This document shows, in pieces, positions 32,302 to 45,291 of a stretch of DNA of 64,000 nt. How positions within the stretch are numbered: position 1 is the first letter of the stretch; each line of letters begins with the position of its first letter. The notes under the pieces are model-generated. The model was not told the DNA's origin and did no database searches. It saw nothing but the letters and a program-made list of their open reading frames with translations. The DNA comes from Lyophyllum atratum. Taxonomy: Eukaryota > Basidiomycota > Agaricomycetes > Agaricales > Lyophyllaceae. The DNA lies in NCBI GenBank assembly GCA_014905825.1, contig JACGCN010000010.1:992001-1056000 (forward strand). Direction: 5' to 3'. A program made the position numbers and the translations under genes.

Positions 32302-35300
32302 ATGGCTTCCTCCTCAGACGGTATACCCAGCCTCCCCCAAATGCCCGACTTCTCTGGCCCTGCCATTCCTTTCTCATCCGCAGGCGACATGAAATTCCAC
32401 CTCCAGAACCTCCTTGACAACAAGGAAAAGCAGCTTCAGCAAGCAGGGACTCTTGGGCAGCGGGTTCTGGCCCAGCAGATGGAGCTCGAGGAACGCATAC
32501 GACAGCTTCAAGAGCTCGAGGCTGAGAAGCCTGAGGACGATGATATTGACGACCATGCACGAGAGAGGTACCGTGAACTGGCAGACACCTTGGTCGCGTG
32601 GGACAGCGAGAATGCGCAGCTCTCCAGCGCTTTTGGCAGCTCAAAGGTGCATAGCTTTCCTGCAGCTGCTGCGTATCACAAGTCTCACTCTTGTTTTTCT
32701 GCAGCGTTCTCTCAATGGCAAAACGCCGTCTCCTTCAATCGCCTTCGCTGAACTACCACGTGAGGAACCCGAACGATCAAAGCCATCCGCTGGCACTTCA
32801 GCAGCCCAGTCTAGACGCGCAAAAAATGCCGCCCATAGAGCGGACGACGTTGGTACGTGTTCAACCCTGTGTACATAATGAGCTTTTAATTAATCGAAAG
32901 GCTACAGAATTCGCTTTCGAGATTGGGTCTGGGCTTCTGACTGAAGTCCGCCGTCTCCAGAGTCTTCTCGGAGAGCGTGACAAGGCTATTCAGGACATGA
33001 AGGAGGAGAAGGACGACTTGGAGAAATCCGTGGAAGCCCTTAGAACGGCGCTTAGGCAACAAGAACAAAGTTCGGGTACGCCTTCTCATTTCCGAATAAT
33101 CCGGATTCGCACATTTATCTCACCCCTATTGCAGACAAATACAAGGAAGAAAACTGGAACCTCGAAGTTACTTTGCAAGAACTCCGTAGCCAGCTTGGTG
33201 ACTTCCAAGCGTCGACACAGCGCCTCGAAGGCGAACACAAACGCCTCACCAAGCTCCTAGCAACCTCGCGCGATGCAGGAGACCAACATAAGAATGAGTC
33301 CGAGCGTCTCTTCAGCGTGGTTGAAGAGATGAAAGCCAAGCACGAGACCGACATCGCCCAGGCACGCAAACACGCTGCGGGCCTCTCGCGCGACAAATCC
33401 GATCTCCAACAAGCCGTTGACAGTCTCAAGAACGAAGCCGCAAAGGCCGGACGTCGATTCCCCCGTTTCGACTCCCCGCGCACACCAAACGGGGGTGCGG
33501 CTAGCAACTTCCTGCTGACCCCTGCTGGAGGCGAAGACCCCGATGCGGACTTGTTCACTGGTGGTGCTTCGACAAACAGGCGCAAAATGGACACCAGCGC
33601 CATTTTTGGTGATGGAGACTTTGCCGACTTTGCCGACTTTGCCGACTCACCAGAGGCCTCGCCCGTGCGCCCGCCATTCCTGGCTCCGAACCATCCTAGC
33701 AATGAGATCGAAGCGTTACAGCAGAGACTTGCCCATGCGCAGAGGCAGATCAATACCCTGAAAGGCACATTACAGAGGGAGAAGCAGTTGCGTATGGAGT
33801 ACAGAAGCAAATTGGAAGCAACGACTGGTGGACGCGCTGCTGCTGCTGAGATTGACGAAGAAGTGGAGGAAGATGTGTACGAGGACGAAGACACGGCTTT
33901 GGATCTTAAGAAGAAGAGCAAGACCCGTACAGCTACTCCCGTCAAGGTCGGCGGCCGAGGTCGGGGCCGTGGACGCGGAAGGGGGGGCATCACGCTTATT
34001 CAGAGATTGGGAATGGCTGCGTCAAGCCCATCGTCAGACTACAACGACGATGACAGCCCCCACATGGACGACTCGCCTCCTCCTCCAGTCCCGCCCATTC
34101 CTATCCGCTTCAGCCAGCCCGAAGAAGATGAGGACAGCATCTTTACCTCCCGGGAGCTCCAGAAGGACGACGTCCTTGTCGACGACGATGAGGAGCTCCG
34201 TGAACGCGAACACAGCCCTTCGCGCTCCCCGTCACCTATGGAGCCCAACTCGAACCGTGCCAGCGTCACGAGCGTCGAGGGTATGGACCCCGCGTTCGCC
34301 AACGTCCTCCGCCGTGTGCCTTCAAATGGTTCAACCTACACCCGCAGTCCCTTGCGAAAGGCTATGCTCAGCAGCTCCACACGCGGGCGCACCGTCGGCG
34401 TTGGACGACGTTCGCGTGGTGGTGTACCGTACAAGGAGGCGCGCCCCGCGTCGATCGTCGATGCACCTGATGTGCTTTCTGCGGAGCTGCTAGGCATGGA
34501 GGGATCGCCGATGAGGAGCCAAGAGATACTCGAGGAGATTGAGGAGACCTACCGCGCTAATGAGGTTGAGATGGTCGAGTTCGGATGTCAGACTGAGCCT
34601 GAACCAGTGCCAGAGGTTGTCAAGGTCGTTGTGCCAGTGACTGTGGACATGGCTGTTCAGGCTGAACCGGAGCCTGTGCCCGTGCCCGCACCCGTACCCG
34701 CACCCGTTCCCGTCGTGACTGCTGACCAGTCAATGCAAACTGATGAGCCGAAGGTCGTTGTCCATACATCTGAGATGGGCACTCAGCATGCGTACGAGGA
34801 GCCATTACCGCCACCACCGCCTGTCCCTGTCCATGTGGAGATGAACGTTGGAACCGACCCCGAGCCCATTTTGGTGCGGCCAATACTCGTGCAAGCCGAG
34901 ACACAGACGACACCATCCCTGATGACGGACGTAGATACCCAGACAGCAGCACCGTTCGTCCGGCGAGAGTTGAGTGAACTTGGCATGGGACGGAGGGTTG
35001 AGGGTGACATCAGCACGCGTCGCACGACGATCACACAGCTCAACAGGCCGTTCGGGAGCTCGAGTGGAGATACGACGATCACACGGCCTTTCCTTGCTGA
35101 TAACGAGGAGAGCGGTGATGAGGATGATGGTGGGGACGAGACCGAGACGGGTGCGGACACGGACACGGATCTTGACGACTATGAAGATGCGCGCCAGAGT
35201 ATCATGATGTCGACGCCGTCGGGCACTGAGAGTCGCGATGACTTCCACTCGGTGATGACCATGTCGGATAACGAGTTCTCCGAGTCTGAGGATGATGGCG

Positions 35301-37643
35301 AGAGTATCAAGGCATCGAGGATGACGTCGAGCCAGAAGGGAGATGCGTCGGCCGCATCGTCGGTCAACGAAGGTCGCCGTCCGTCCTCGTATTACGCTGC
35401 TGTCAACCCGCCACCCCCCGTGTATGAGGATGTAGGCGTTTCAGCGGACTTCAAACCCGAGCCTGAGCGTATCATTGTCCACGTACCTGTACCCCCGCCA
35501 ACACCCCCGCCCAAGCCAGAGTTGAAGGAGATATCGATTCAGACAGACGAGTGGAAGCCTCCCCCACCGCCCCCGGCGCCAGTCGTGGTCCCGGTGCTGG
35601 CCCCAATTCAGCCACCGAAGCCTGGCCTCTATCGTGTTGGGTCAGGGACGAACCAGCAGTTCCAATTCATCGCTCCGCCCACGCCTACGAATGGACCCTC
35701 AGCGCCCGCATCAGCGCCCGCACCGGTATCAGCGTCCTCGGCAACGATATCTGCGCCCTCTCCTATACCCATACCAGTTGCGGCCCCTGGACCACTAACA
35801 AGCATCCTCAGGGAATCCAGCGGCACTTTCGGTCGCTCGCGCACCTCGATGTCGGATAGGAGGCAGTCTATGGAGTCTATCATCTCTTCCATCGCAGACG
35901 ACATTCCCAATCGGTCCCGTGTACCTTCAGGTTCTACCATGCTCAATGTGGTCGACAAGACGAGACCGCCGATGATGGTGCTCCCACCGCCCCCAAAGGC
36001 GCCCCCTCCACCAACAAGCATGCCTCCTCCATCATTTATACCCGAGAGAAGGATACCCACAAGCTCCACTGGATCGTACGACATGCCGCCACCCAGGCCA
36101 TCCTCACCTCCGCCGCCAGAGCTCATCCAACGTGCAACAACGCCGACGTTCGGAGCGGTATTATCTGTGCCTGGGAAGGGGAACTTCTTCCGCCAGGCTG
36201 GCTCCAGCATGCCACCATCACAGGCTGGCCTGCGCCAGCCGCCGTCGACAAGCAGCTTCAGGTCCGCGGCCAATGCAGCTGCATACGCCCAGCATGCGAC
36301 GCCACCACCAGGCGTACTGTCGTCCTTGAGTGTTCGCGAGCGGGAGAGAAGGCAATTCTCCCAGACGTCGCTTATCTCGGAACGCAGCATGGCGTCGCCG
36401 CGGTCGTCGATTTCGTCGGACCACTTCCGTGCGCAGGCGCTGCCAGACCCTGTGACGCCCAACAAGACGGCAGATACCACTCCTCGTGCAAATGGAGCTA
36501 CCACGGATCCCGCTGTCATCCATGCGATCACGCAGACCATGATTGGTGAATTTTTGTACAAGTATACCCGCCGCACGATTGGGAAAGGACATGGACAGAG
36601 CAGGCATAAGCGGTTCTTCTGGGTTCACCCGTATACCAAGACCTTGTATTGGAGTTCTGCGGATCCTGGGTCCTCGAATGTGTCCGAGTCCAGCGCTAAG
36701 AGTGGTATGTTCCTCCGCCTCGTCTTTATGATCGGTCGTTGACCCTTTCCATAGCATATATCGACGGAGTTCGATCAGTGTTGGATCCTAATCCTATGCC
36801 CCCCGGTTTACACCAGTACAGCGTCATTGTGTCAACACCCCAGCGAGAAATGAAGTTCACAGCGCCGACCAAAGAGAGGCATGACATCTGGCTCAATGTA
36901 TGTATCATGATCGTCGCATCTTCAGCTAATCTTGACTCATGTTTCCCCAGGCCCTGCAGTACCTCTTGTCTCGCCCAAGTGGCATGAATATTACATCACC
37001 TGGCAATGCGACAGTGGTGCCCCAAAGCCCTATATCCCAAGAGTACACTGACGAGGACCAGCGACCACAGCTGGAGACTAGTCCACAGAGCCAGCGAAGC
37101 ACCCGAAGCGAGCGCGCCGCTAACACATGGAACACCACTCCGCGGGGACAGCGTAGTCGCTCCCAATTATCAGCTAGGGGGTCCATAGGCAAGCGATCGG
37201 GCACACCTGCCGCAGAGTATCTGCGATGGAACGGGCCAGAGAGTCCCTACAGTCCGACCAGGTCCTTCGTAGATGTCTCGCATCACGATGAGGAGGATCT
37301 AGACTTCGAGCTGCATGGTGATCAAATGTCAGACGATGCGTACGAGGGCATGGAGAACGTCCGTGCTTGCTGCGATGGTAAACACACCGTCGGTCATGCT
37401 GGCAAGCATCATCATCATCATCACCACCATCAACACAACGGCGACCGTCTGGATCCTGGTCTTCGGGACCTTGGCCCCGCACGCCCCGTCTCGCCAGCCT
37501 GGTCCTTCCGTTCTCGAACGGGCAGTGCACATTCCACCAACGAAGGTGGCGGGACAGGAATATTCTCATGGGGACGAGGAGATGACGGAAAGCTTCGATT
37601 TGGCTCAAGGCGATCTCAGAAAACTGTGGCCACGAACGACTAG
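32302..37643 (+). CDS. num1: Num1/Mcp5/ApsA-like cortical dynein anchor
   Basis: Six exons join in phase (32302-32646, 32705-32852, 32908-33075, 33135-36704, 36755-36897, 36951-37643), giving about 1,688 residues. The start MASSSDG is preferred over an upstream Met at 32218. The N-terminal 250 residues are coiled coil. Long acidic and Pro-rich disordered regions follow, with an RGRGRGRGRG basic patch. Near the C-terminus is an Mcp5-type PH domain (GEFLYKYTRRT...RHKRFFWVHPYTKTLYW...KFTAPTKERHDIWL), split by two introns. This architecture is that of fungal cortical proteins that bind membrane phosphoinositides and hold dynein and mitochondria at the cell cortex for nuclear migration. Several QT-type motifs in the middle may bind dynein light chain. 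Confidence 0.88.
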
Positions 37644-37945
37644 TAGTGCTCCTTTTTCCGTTCTTTTATTCCTTTTTTCATTTTTGATTGATTGGGTTCA
37701 TTCTGACTGCATATCTGCTCCGTCTTACACTCCTTCCCATAGTAATGACCTACATTTACGTTCATTCCGTTTATTTCTGCGTCACTTCATGTATATCCAC
37801 GTATTCCGTGCATCAGTACACTGAATTATATCACTCCTTCTAGATCGGTTGTCCACTTGATAATAATGTTGTTGAATAAAAACTCGTGCTACCAGGGCGA
37901 CCCTCGTAAGCTCGAAGCTCCAGAAAGGGATCCCCCGTTCGAAAG

Positions 37946-40900
37946 CTATAGAATTGTTAGGAAATCAAGCAATTTTGAGATAACTTCGTTGCTTACCACG
38001 TTGGTTATCTGCTTGTGCAGCACAGTCAGATCTGGGGAGCAGGTCAGATGTGCTCGGAGAATGAGGCTAGAGAGCTTACAGTCCAAGTAAGACATGCTTC
38101 CATTATTTTTATCTTCCACCAGCATATCGCTGAACTCGATCTCCGAAGCATCGAGATTCTGCCGCGCAATGTACATTTTTGTGTCACGGCCCCGCCGTGC
38201 ATTCCGGTAAGTGAGGATATTGCGAACTTGTGTCGACAACCGGGTCTCGAGCATAGGCAATCGAGACTTTAAAGTTATGCATAAGGTTCGGAAGCTCAAT
38301 TATAGTCGCGGAGCTTACCATACGTGCATCCAAAGACATTATATCATCCACTCCAAATAGATCTATCAGTAACTGCGGCGAAACGCTATGGCCGATCCAC
38401 AAAATCGTTATTTCCTCGTTATCTGTGATCGGATGAAGGTTAAGTCTTCGTGTCGTTTGGAGTCGAAGATGCGAAAGCTGCATATACGCACCAATCAAAT
38501 AGATACCGTTCGCTTCCATGAATGTGTGTGAAGCCCGCATGACATGAGGGATCTTAGTTCGCCCAAATTCGTCAGGCAGTGCGGCGTCGTCTTCCAGGTC
38601 ATGTAGGGCCATTAGTTGAGGGTAAAGATAGTGGTGTAGGCTGCGAATGGGCATGGAGTTCATTCGGTGGGCATGATAGTTTCGTACATCGGAGGAAACA
38701 AGCACCCCTAGACAAGAATCAGCCGGGTGGGCAGAATGTCGTGGTGTAAACAAACCCTTGAGTGGCTTGCTTTTCAGTAGAGCGTCAGTGTAGGCTGGGA
38801 GAGCCCTAAAGGCCTCGGGAATGATCATCTAGCGAAGGGGTTGAGCCTTGAAGCACTGAAAAGACGGAGAAACTGACCTGAGTGACTCGTGAGGAAGCAG
38901 CACAATTCTTTCTATATCCAAGAAGAATGGCCGCGCATTTCTCCGTCGTGTCTTCCCTGAGTAGAGACAGCTTTTGCTTGGTTCGGAGCACCATTGCTGT
39001 TTGAATCCAAAATCAATTATCGTAGGACGAAAGAAAGTCTTGAGAAAAACCGACCCTCCCGAGCCAGGTGACAGAGCGTCGTATCCAGGTCAGCATACTG
39101 GAACACATTCCCAGCCAATTCGGATACCGGAAGTGCAAGGTTACATATCCTTGCTCTCCGTTCTCCGGAGATGGTTGTGTAAAGCAAGGAACACTGGAGG
39201 TATACGGAATCCCGCGAGGTTAATGATTTTCCAGAGTGTTCGAGGACGATGGAGATGGCTTTGTCGGCGTCTAGGACACCGAATTCTAGGTTGGTAGGCG
39301 AGGTTTGGTGGAAGTTGCCGTAGTGTGTGCTCGATATTTGGATGCCTAGATGGGAGGATCAGACAAGGGCGTCATGCCAGGGTAAGGAAACCAGACCATT
39401 TGAACATCGTATCCGCATGACGCAATTGTATCCCTGCGCGCGCCGCATCAATCGCTGCAGTTGAGAGCTCAATACGTTCTCGTCCCGCGCTGGATCAAAC
39501 CGAGGATGGTAGTACATGTCGCCGCCTGTCAATGATGCAACGACCCCTATACCATGCCAATCAGAAACAAGTCCTTGATGTACCAACGTATGAATTATAC
39601 CAATTGAACCAATGTCCATGAATTTGCTGGGCGCAAGAACCATGTTGACACCTATCCCTTCCACGGCACATTCCTGACCAGTCTCTATCCAACTCGAGTC
39701 CCGCGGCTTGTACAACACCCTCTCCTTGTCGGTGTCAAAAAGCTCAGACTCATTTGGTTGCCCGCTGAGCTTGCCGATGCCAATCGTTGGCATAATACTT
39801 GAAAATGTCACTACCTGGCCACCGCTGCCTGCCTATGCAAAGCATGACGATAAAACTTGAGCATATGAGATAGTAACCTACAAGGGCAGCCAGACAGGAT
39901 CGCAGGACGGAACCTAGAGCTGCATTCTGTATTGGGGTGTCCTCAAAGCGCCCCGGGATCGCTGTGAGCAGCGATTCGATGGCATCTCTGCTTATTTTGT
40001 CAGGGACATCAAGTCAAGATAAGAGCGGAATAAGCGTACCGACGTTGGACCGGATTCTCAAAGAGTCCATTCCGTAACGGCAGAAACACCTCATCGATAT
40101 CTGGAACGACCATCATCGGCACTTGATCTGACTGAACGGGTATAAACCTCCAGGCCGCCACAGAGAAATGGGGTATAGCGCACTGAGAGATCATAGAAGT
40201 GTATCGCCTCGTCGTACGTGATGATGGCGAGGCTGCTTCCCGGAGGAAAACACGGTTCTACAGGCACGCCATCCACATTCGTCCCCCCAAACAGTATTGT
40301 GCTCACACACGCGCAGGCCGCCCGCAGGAACCCGGACTGCACGGCTTCACTCGAGACGTCGAATGCAAAGACGTACTTCATAGGCTCTGGCGCGCGAGGT
40401 CCCGGTATTCGTGGCTCAGTGGTGAAATACGATAATGTGAAGCCCTCTGGTGGGTTAATAGCCCAATATTCCTTAGGAACCGCAAAGTCGACCGTGCCCT
40501 TGTTCAGTTCAGGCCGTTGTAAATGATCCAGTCGCATTAGATTGGCGTCTAGGTTACAAAAATACTCGGACGAGACTAGCAAGCAGGCTCTGTGAGGATG
40601 GCGAAATACGAGGCAATCAGCACGGGAGACAGACCTTCCGTTTCATGGCTGCACAAGTTGCACTTCCACCTGGTTCCTCCTGCGACCCATGTGCACCAGG
40701 GATTGATGTAGGCGCGACACCGTTCGCAACGGGCAGGTCCGGCTTCACCTAGATCGACGAGTGGTACGGGCTCCTCCACTGGGTCCAGCTCGGAAAATGG
40801 CTGGAAGACGGCAGCCATTGGTATTTGGCATTCGGAAGCCAGGCTTGATGTGCTAGGTACGTTCCAGGTGGTGACACGGACGAATTTTGGAGAGGAGTTA

Positions 40901-41223
40901 CCTGTTTCGAAGAATAAGTAAAAACGTCCTGAGCCAAGAGGAACGCGTTAACGTGCCTTGGTCAATTGCTATGTAATCCGTCGTAGACATGGGTGGATAC
41001 TTCCCAGGAAGCGTCCCAAAAGCCTGATCCTCCCATTTGTACCGGTCTTCTTCAAGTGTGTCAATAGGAGATGGAACCTGGCTGGCATCGATGCGTGGTC
41101 GCAGTCCTAGAGTCCATCGAGGTAAATTCTGACCACATCCTTCGATTTTGAGTGGAGTATACCTTTGTAAGTGAGCCCGGCGCTATGAGGGGGCTGCGGG
41201 ATGTGGTTGGAGTGCACGAACAT
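37946..41223 (-). CDS. Sec24-family COPII cargo adaptor (Sec24C/D, Sfb3/Lst1-like)
   Basis: Multi-exon gene. The N-terminal part ([20 protein letters not shown], intron, [13 protein letters not shown]...) leads into the Sec24 beta region [12 protein letters not shown] and the zinc finger CERC...CNLC. The trunk ([17 protein letters not shown]), the GRFE-type helix region and the gelsolin-like C-terminus ([19 protein letters not shown]) follow, ending near [10 protein letters not shown]. Sec24 pairs with Sec23 on ER exit sites and selects cargo for COPII vesicles. Features such as the zinc finger followed directly by INPWC suggest the C/D class. The long Pro/Gln-rich N-terminus usual in Sec24 is absent from this model; upstream exons may be missed beyond 41223. 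The last exon boundary near 38060-38080 and the stop at 37946 are approximate. Confidence 0.85.
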
Positions 41224-41385
41224 CGGGTACGAGCAGAAGAGGTAGTGATAGATTCTGCGGCCACGTGCTACCCGATGTTGTCAAAGGCTTTAGATCCAAA
41301 TTTAGACGTCACTTCTCCCATCTCAGGTCATGTCGCTCTCAAGTGTCCCTAGCTCAGGCTCGCGCCGCCTCTACTATTTGTTGCC

Positions 41386-42092
41386 TTATACGAAGACCCA
41401 GTGAGGTGTAACGACTCTTATCCCATACCTCGCGAATTCTTCATCGCCTTCTTCACCCTCCTCCAACACCTTCCCGTCTTTATCAGGCAAGTCGACCTCG
41501 GGTTCAATCTTCCCCAGCTGCTCAGCCCACCTCGGGATCTTCTCCAGCACACGCGGCCTGCTTTTTAACTCGTCCCAGTCTTCTACTACCGCCGGCGCAT
41601 CCCTGGGGAGACCCTTGGAAATTAGTCGATTGTAGGCAAGTGCCATAATTCGCGTCAACCCAGCCATAACCGCTTTCCGCAACCTCACCTCCTCCGGAAG
41701 TTCTTGGTCACCTTGCTCTGGGTCTGGGTCAGGCAGGTCTGCCAGCGGCCAAGATGCTTGGCCCCAAAAGTATTCTAGTTCGTTTCGGAACTGTATTGTC
41801 CAATCAACCACGAAGAATTGGTATAGGCGATAGAACGAAGCAGAAGGTGTATCCGGGAGGTAAGGAGAGAAGCGCCATGAGAGGACGCGTCGGAGGAGAG
41901 GCGCGCGGAGCTGAGAATGTCGCCACTCCATCGGACGCGTCGTCGGCAACTTTCCGTATACCTTGGAACGATCGGCGACAAGCTCAAAGACAAAGGACGG
42001 TGGGGGCTCCTTCTAGTATGACATGCCTTTGATTGAGCCTCAGGAGGTGATCCAAAAGGGTTACAGCTCACGTTTTCCTTTGGAGGCGCCAT
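41386..42092 (-). CDS. Conserved hypothetical protein, 215 residues
   Basis: Two exons: 42092-42072 (MAPPKEN) and 42012-41386, joined by a 59-nt intron GTGAGC...ACTAG in phase 0. The second exon reads smoothly through KVYGKLPTTRPMEWRHSQLR, an aromatic segment FYRLYQFFVVDWTIQFRNEL, an acidic stretch and WVFV at the end. There is no signal peptide or clear membrane helix. It looks like a conserved soluble protein but I cannot name the family. It lies head-to-tail about 160 bases upstream of the Sec24 gene on the same strand. Confidence 0.7.
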
Positions 42093-42350
42093 TGCGCCGC
42101 GCGATTTGCGCCAAAGTCTCCTTTGCAGCTGATGTAGGAGGCAAGTTGTAGGCCTGATTTAGTACTTGATAGTCTAAGTCAGTGAGCTACATAAGGTGTC
42201 GGAGCCAGGCCAGTCATGATTTTGAGTCCGCTGTTGGCCGAACAAGCCGTCAAGAACCGTCGAGGCGGCCGAGCTGTCTTGCTCCAACGGGGAACAGCGT
42301 ATGTAGATCAGATCGCTAATGACATTTTCTTTTCCGTGAGCTAGGGCACA
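42093..42350. other. Intergenic, nothing recognised
   Basis: Upstream of the MAPPKEN gene; short frames only. Confidence 0.4.
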
Positions 42351-42451
42351 AGTGACGCGGCTGCGTATCTGCACCAGGCGATAGAGAAGCGGTTTGGTGA
42401 AGCCCCCGTCAAGATCGCGGAGATTCACGCTTGGGCGAAGGAGTTTAAAGT
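42351..42451 (+). pseudogene. Fragment of nucleotidyltransferase-fold paralogue, first piece
   Basis: Matches 47619-47719 of the intact gene with roughly 12 differences in 101 bases and the same reading frame (SDAAAYLHQAIEKR...WAKEFKV). The match stops abruptly at 42451. Confidence 0.85.
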
Positions 42452-43069
42452 TGCTCCATCCAACTAGTACGCGCGATGGTCGTCTACTCGTCCAGGTTCG
42501 AATTGTCGAGGGCGGTTGATGGCGGCACGAGGGCAAGCAACGATCAGCAATTCCACATGAAGTACAGTGATATATCGGGCATATATGAGGTACTACCTGA
42601 AGTTCTATGCTAAGCGCTGATCCCGTTGCGTCTAAGTGCGAACGTCCAATGCTTGAATCTCGAATAAAGAGGCCAGAATGATCGTCATCAGAATTTATAC
42701 AAGTCGCAAAGGCCAGCTTCGGGCCAAATCGTCTACTCCGATTTTCCGTCCTTGCTAGAATCAGACATCTGACCAGCACCCTCAAGCTTAAGAGAGGAGA
42801 AGGGAAAGAACAACAAGCAAGGCCATAGCAAATGATGGGAAAGAGTCTCGAGGTTTATGACCACTGGGTCCGGCCGCGCATCTTGCGATTGTTAAGGACA
42901 GCGAGGCTAGTTCGATTGACTTCTTCCTTTGGGGACGACACGATTTTATCAGTCAATTTATTGGCCGGGAACATTCAGAATCCTCGATACGATACTATAC
43001 GAGTCAGGACACTAGAGACTACGAAACTGAAGGGAAACTCCCATGCCTCTAAATGAACGATGGGATAGC

Positions 43070-43960
43070 GAAAGAAAGGTTCGTGGTGGCCATGGTGGTG
43101 CCGGTAGAAGCAAGGTGCAACTCCGGCTGGTATATATGCACAGGAGGGTGCACGCCGGCAAATGTCTTGTGGACGGAAGGCGGGAACGAAAGCTAATCCC
43201 ATGAGAAAGGAGGCGCCGAGTCGGATCCGTAACAAAGAGGACACATCCAAGGCCCAATTGGATGGTAGATAAAGGAAAGAGTAGGAACGAAGGCTCCAAG
43301 GTGGAGCATGGCGGGTATGTTTGCACGCAGGAGGGTGCACCCCGGTGGTAGTCTGGTGGACGGAAGGCGGGAACGAAGCAAATACGAAGCAAATCCCATG
43401 GTTCTGAAGAAGTCGAGTCTATCATAGCAAAGCGGACACATCCAAGGCCCAATTGGATGGTAGAGAAAGAAAGACTTGAAACGAAAACGCCAAGGTGGAG
43501 CATCGCGGGTATATTTGTACGCAGGAGGGCACACCCCGGTGGTTGTCTTGTGGACGGAAGGTGGGAACGAAAGCTAATCCCATGAGACAGGAGGTGCCGA
43601 GTCGAATCCGTAACAAAGAGGACACATCCAAGGCCCAATTGGATGGTAGAGAAAGAAAGACTTGAAACGAAAACGCCAAGGTGGCGCATCGCGGGTATAT
43701 CTGCACGCAGGAGGGCGCACCCCGGTGGTTGTCTTGCGGACGGAAGGCGGGAACGAAAGCAAATCCCATGATACCGAAGAAGTCGAGTCGATCGTAGCAA
43801 AACGGAAGCAACCAAGGTCCAATTGGATGGTAGAGAATGTGATTGGTTGAAATAATGGAGAGAACAAGGTGCAGCGTCGCGGTCTGCGGATATATTGCTA
43901 CGCAGGAGGGCGCACGCCGGTAAGTCGGGAACAAAGCAAATCCCGGGGAAATCGAGACAA
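43070..43960. repeat. Alternating A/B tandem repeat array, about 184-195-bp units
   Basis: CCAAGGCCCAATTGGATGGTAGA (or one-base variants) recurs near 43247, 43442, 43628 and 43812, with GCACGCAGGAGGG and GGACGGAAGG in every unit. Units preceded by GCCGAGTCGGATCCGTAACA alternate with units preceded by GAAGAAGTCGAGTC...ATCATAGC, so the higher-order period is about 375 bp. Long minus-strand frames across it are by-products of the repeat. Confidence 0.85.
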
Positions 43961-45291
43961 ATTGTTGCATGAGGTGGGGTGGATGAGAGTGGGGGACGAG
44001 AACGAGAAACAGATAGTCACTGGAGAGGGCCGCAGATGAAACACCGCTAAGCCCAGAGAGATATGGTAGAGGCTCGTCAGCCTCAAACATTCTCCTCCAG
44101 CTATAGGATGAGCATGTTTCTATAGATTGACTAGCAGCATGACGGTCAGCAAAGCAATAGACGTTGATGGATAGGTAGACGAACCTTGGTCAGAAGCTGC
44201 CTCGCCAAGCAGAAGGGAGGACGTCCCAGATATCATTCGCCCGAAGATACGAGGTTCCGCCATTTTCACCCCTCCTACCATACGTGAGAGTAACGACTAC
44301 TACAGTCAGAAAGGTTCTGAGAGCGAAAACGAAGGTCAATGAAGAGCGTGAGTGAAGAAAGAAGAGAACAAACCTTAATGGGATATCACCTTGCTAAGAA
44401 GGAACGGAGGACGGCCTAGAACTCATCGCCCAAATGAGCCTAAGGATCGCCATTTGCACCCGTCCTACTACACTTCCTAGTGATAGCCAACGGGCCACAT
44501 CGAGAGTGTGGAGATGACGGAGTCGGAGAAGTTGGAATTGATAGATGACCGATGACCGAGCCGCTGTAGACTGACTCTAACAGAAGACTTCGACGGCGGT
44601 CAGCACAGTCTTCCAAGGGCGATCGATACGACGACGACAGACCTTGCGATCTGCTCAGCCAACTGAGATGAAGTGTAGATGGATGTGTGTTGAGTCTTGA
44701 CGTTGGTCTACCACATGGAGATCTGAAGAGTCGACGATGGTCAGCCACATGTCTGAAGTAGTGAGCAACAATGACGACTGACCTTAGACTTCAGGCTGTG
44801 GGTGATACCCTCCAGGGCTGTACGATTTTGCGCCGACCAGCGGCGGACAGCTAGGCGGGGTTCGAGGGTACTAGTAACGAGGATGAGCGTATGGTAAGGT
44901 ATGAGAGTACTATGAGGGAGCAAATGGAGCAAAGGTTGTGACCACAAACAGCCTGCCGGTGCCATCCTAGTGGGATGCATAGCGACGACACTGAGGATGA
45001 TGGTGGAAGGGGGACAAGAGGCGGCTTGAGGATGACTGGGGTCTGGCTTGCTATTTAACCATCGACTCTGACAGCGGCGGCTGACCCAAGGCCAGCCCGA
45101 TCGACCTCCAAGTCTCACTTTGACCACCGTTCGAAGACTGCATAACGTGGCGCACGGGCATAAATCTCAAGCCCTCAAGCCCAAGCTTCAAGCCCGATTT
45201 CTGCAGGTTGTGCGACGCGGTGGGCGGGTACAAACAAGGTGCAAAGGCCAAATTGCCTGTGTCATCAGACGCGTGCCGAGCAAATTATTTA
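43961..45291. other. Non-coding remainder of the inserted segment
   Basis: About 1.3 kb. Repeated CGAAGATAC/CGCCATTT-like words near 44250 and 44450 suggest further diverged duplication. No gene seen. Confidence 0.4.

Larger units (their letters stand above)
42452..45291. mobile_element. 2.84-kb segment separating two halves of a paralogue (putative insertion)
   Basis: The flanking fragments are contiguous in the intact gene (47719/47719), so this segment must have been inserted between them. It contains the 184-195-bp tandem repeats (43070-43960) and no recognisable gene. No terminal inverted repeats or target duplication were found, so the mechanism is open. Confidence 0.6.

Noticed and set aside
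35629..36576. 315-codon minus-strand frame
   Set aside because: Antisense shadow of the Pro/Ser-rich part of the Num1-like gene.
43422..44090. Long minus-strand frame (222 codons) across the minisatellite
   Set aside because: Open frames exist in several phases because the unit lacks stops. The product is just the translated repeat and there is no splice or start support.
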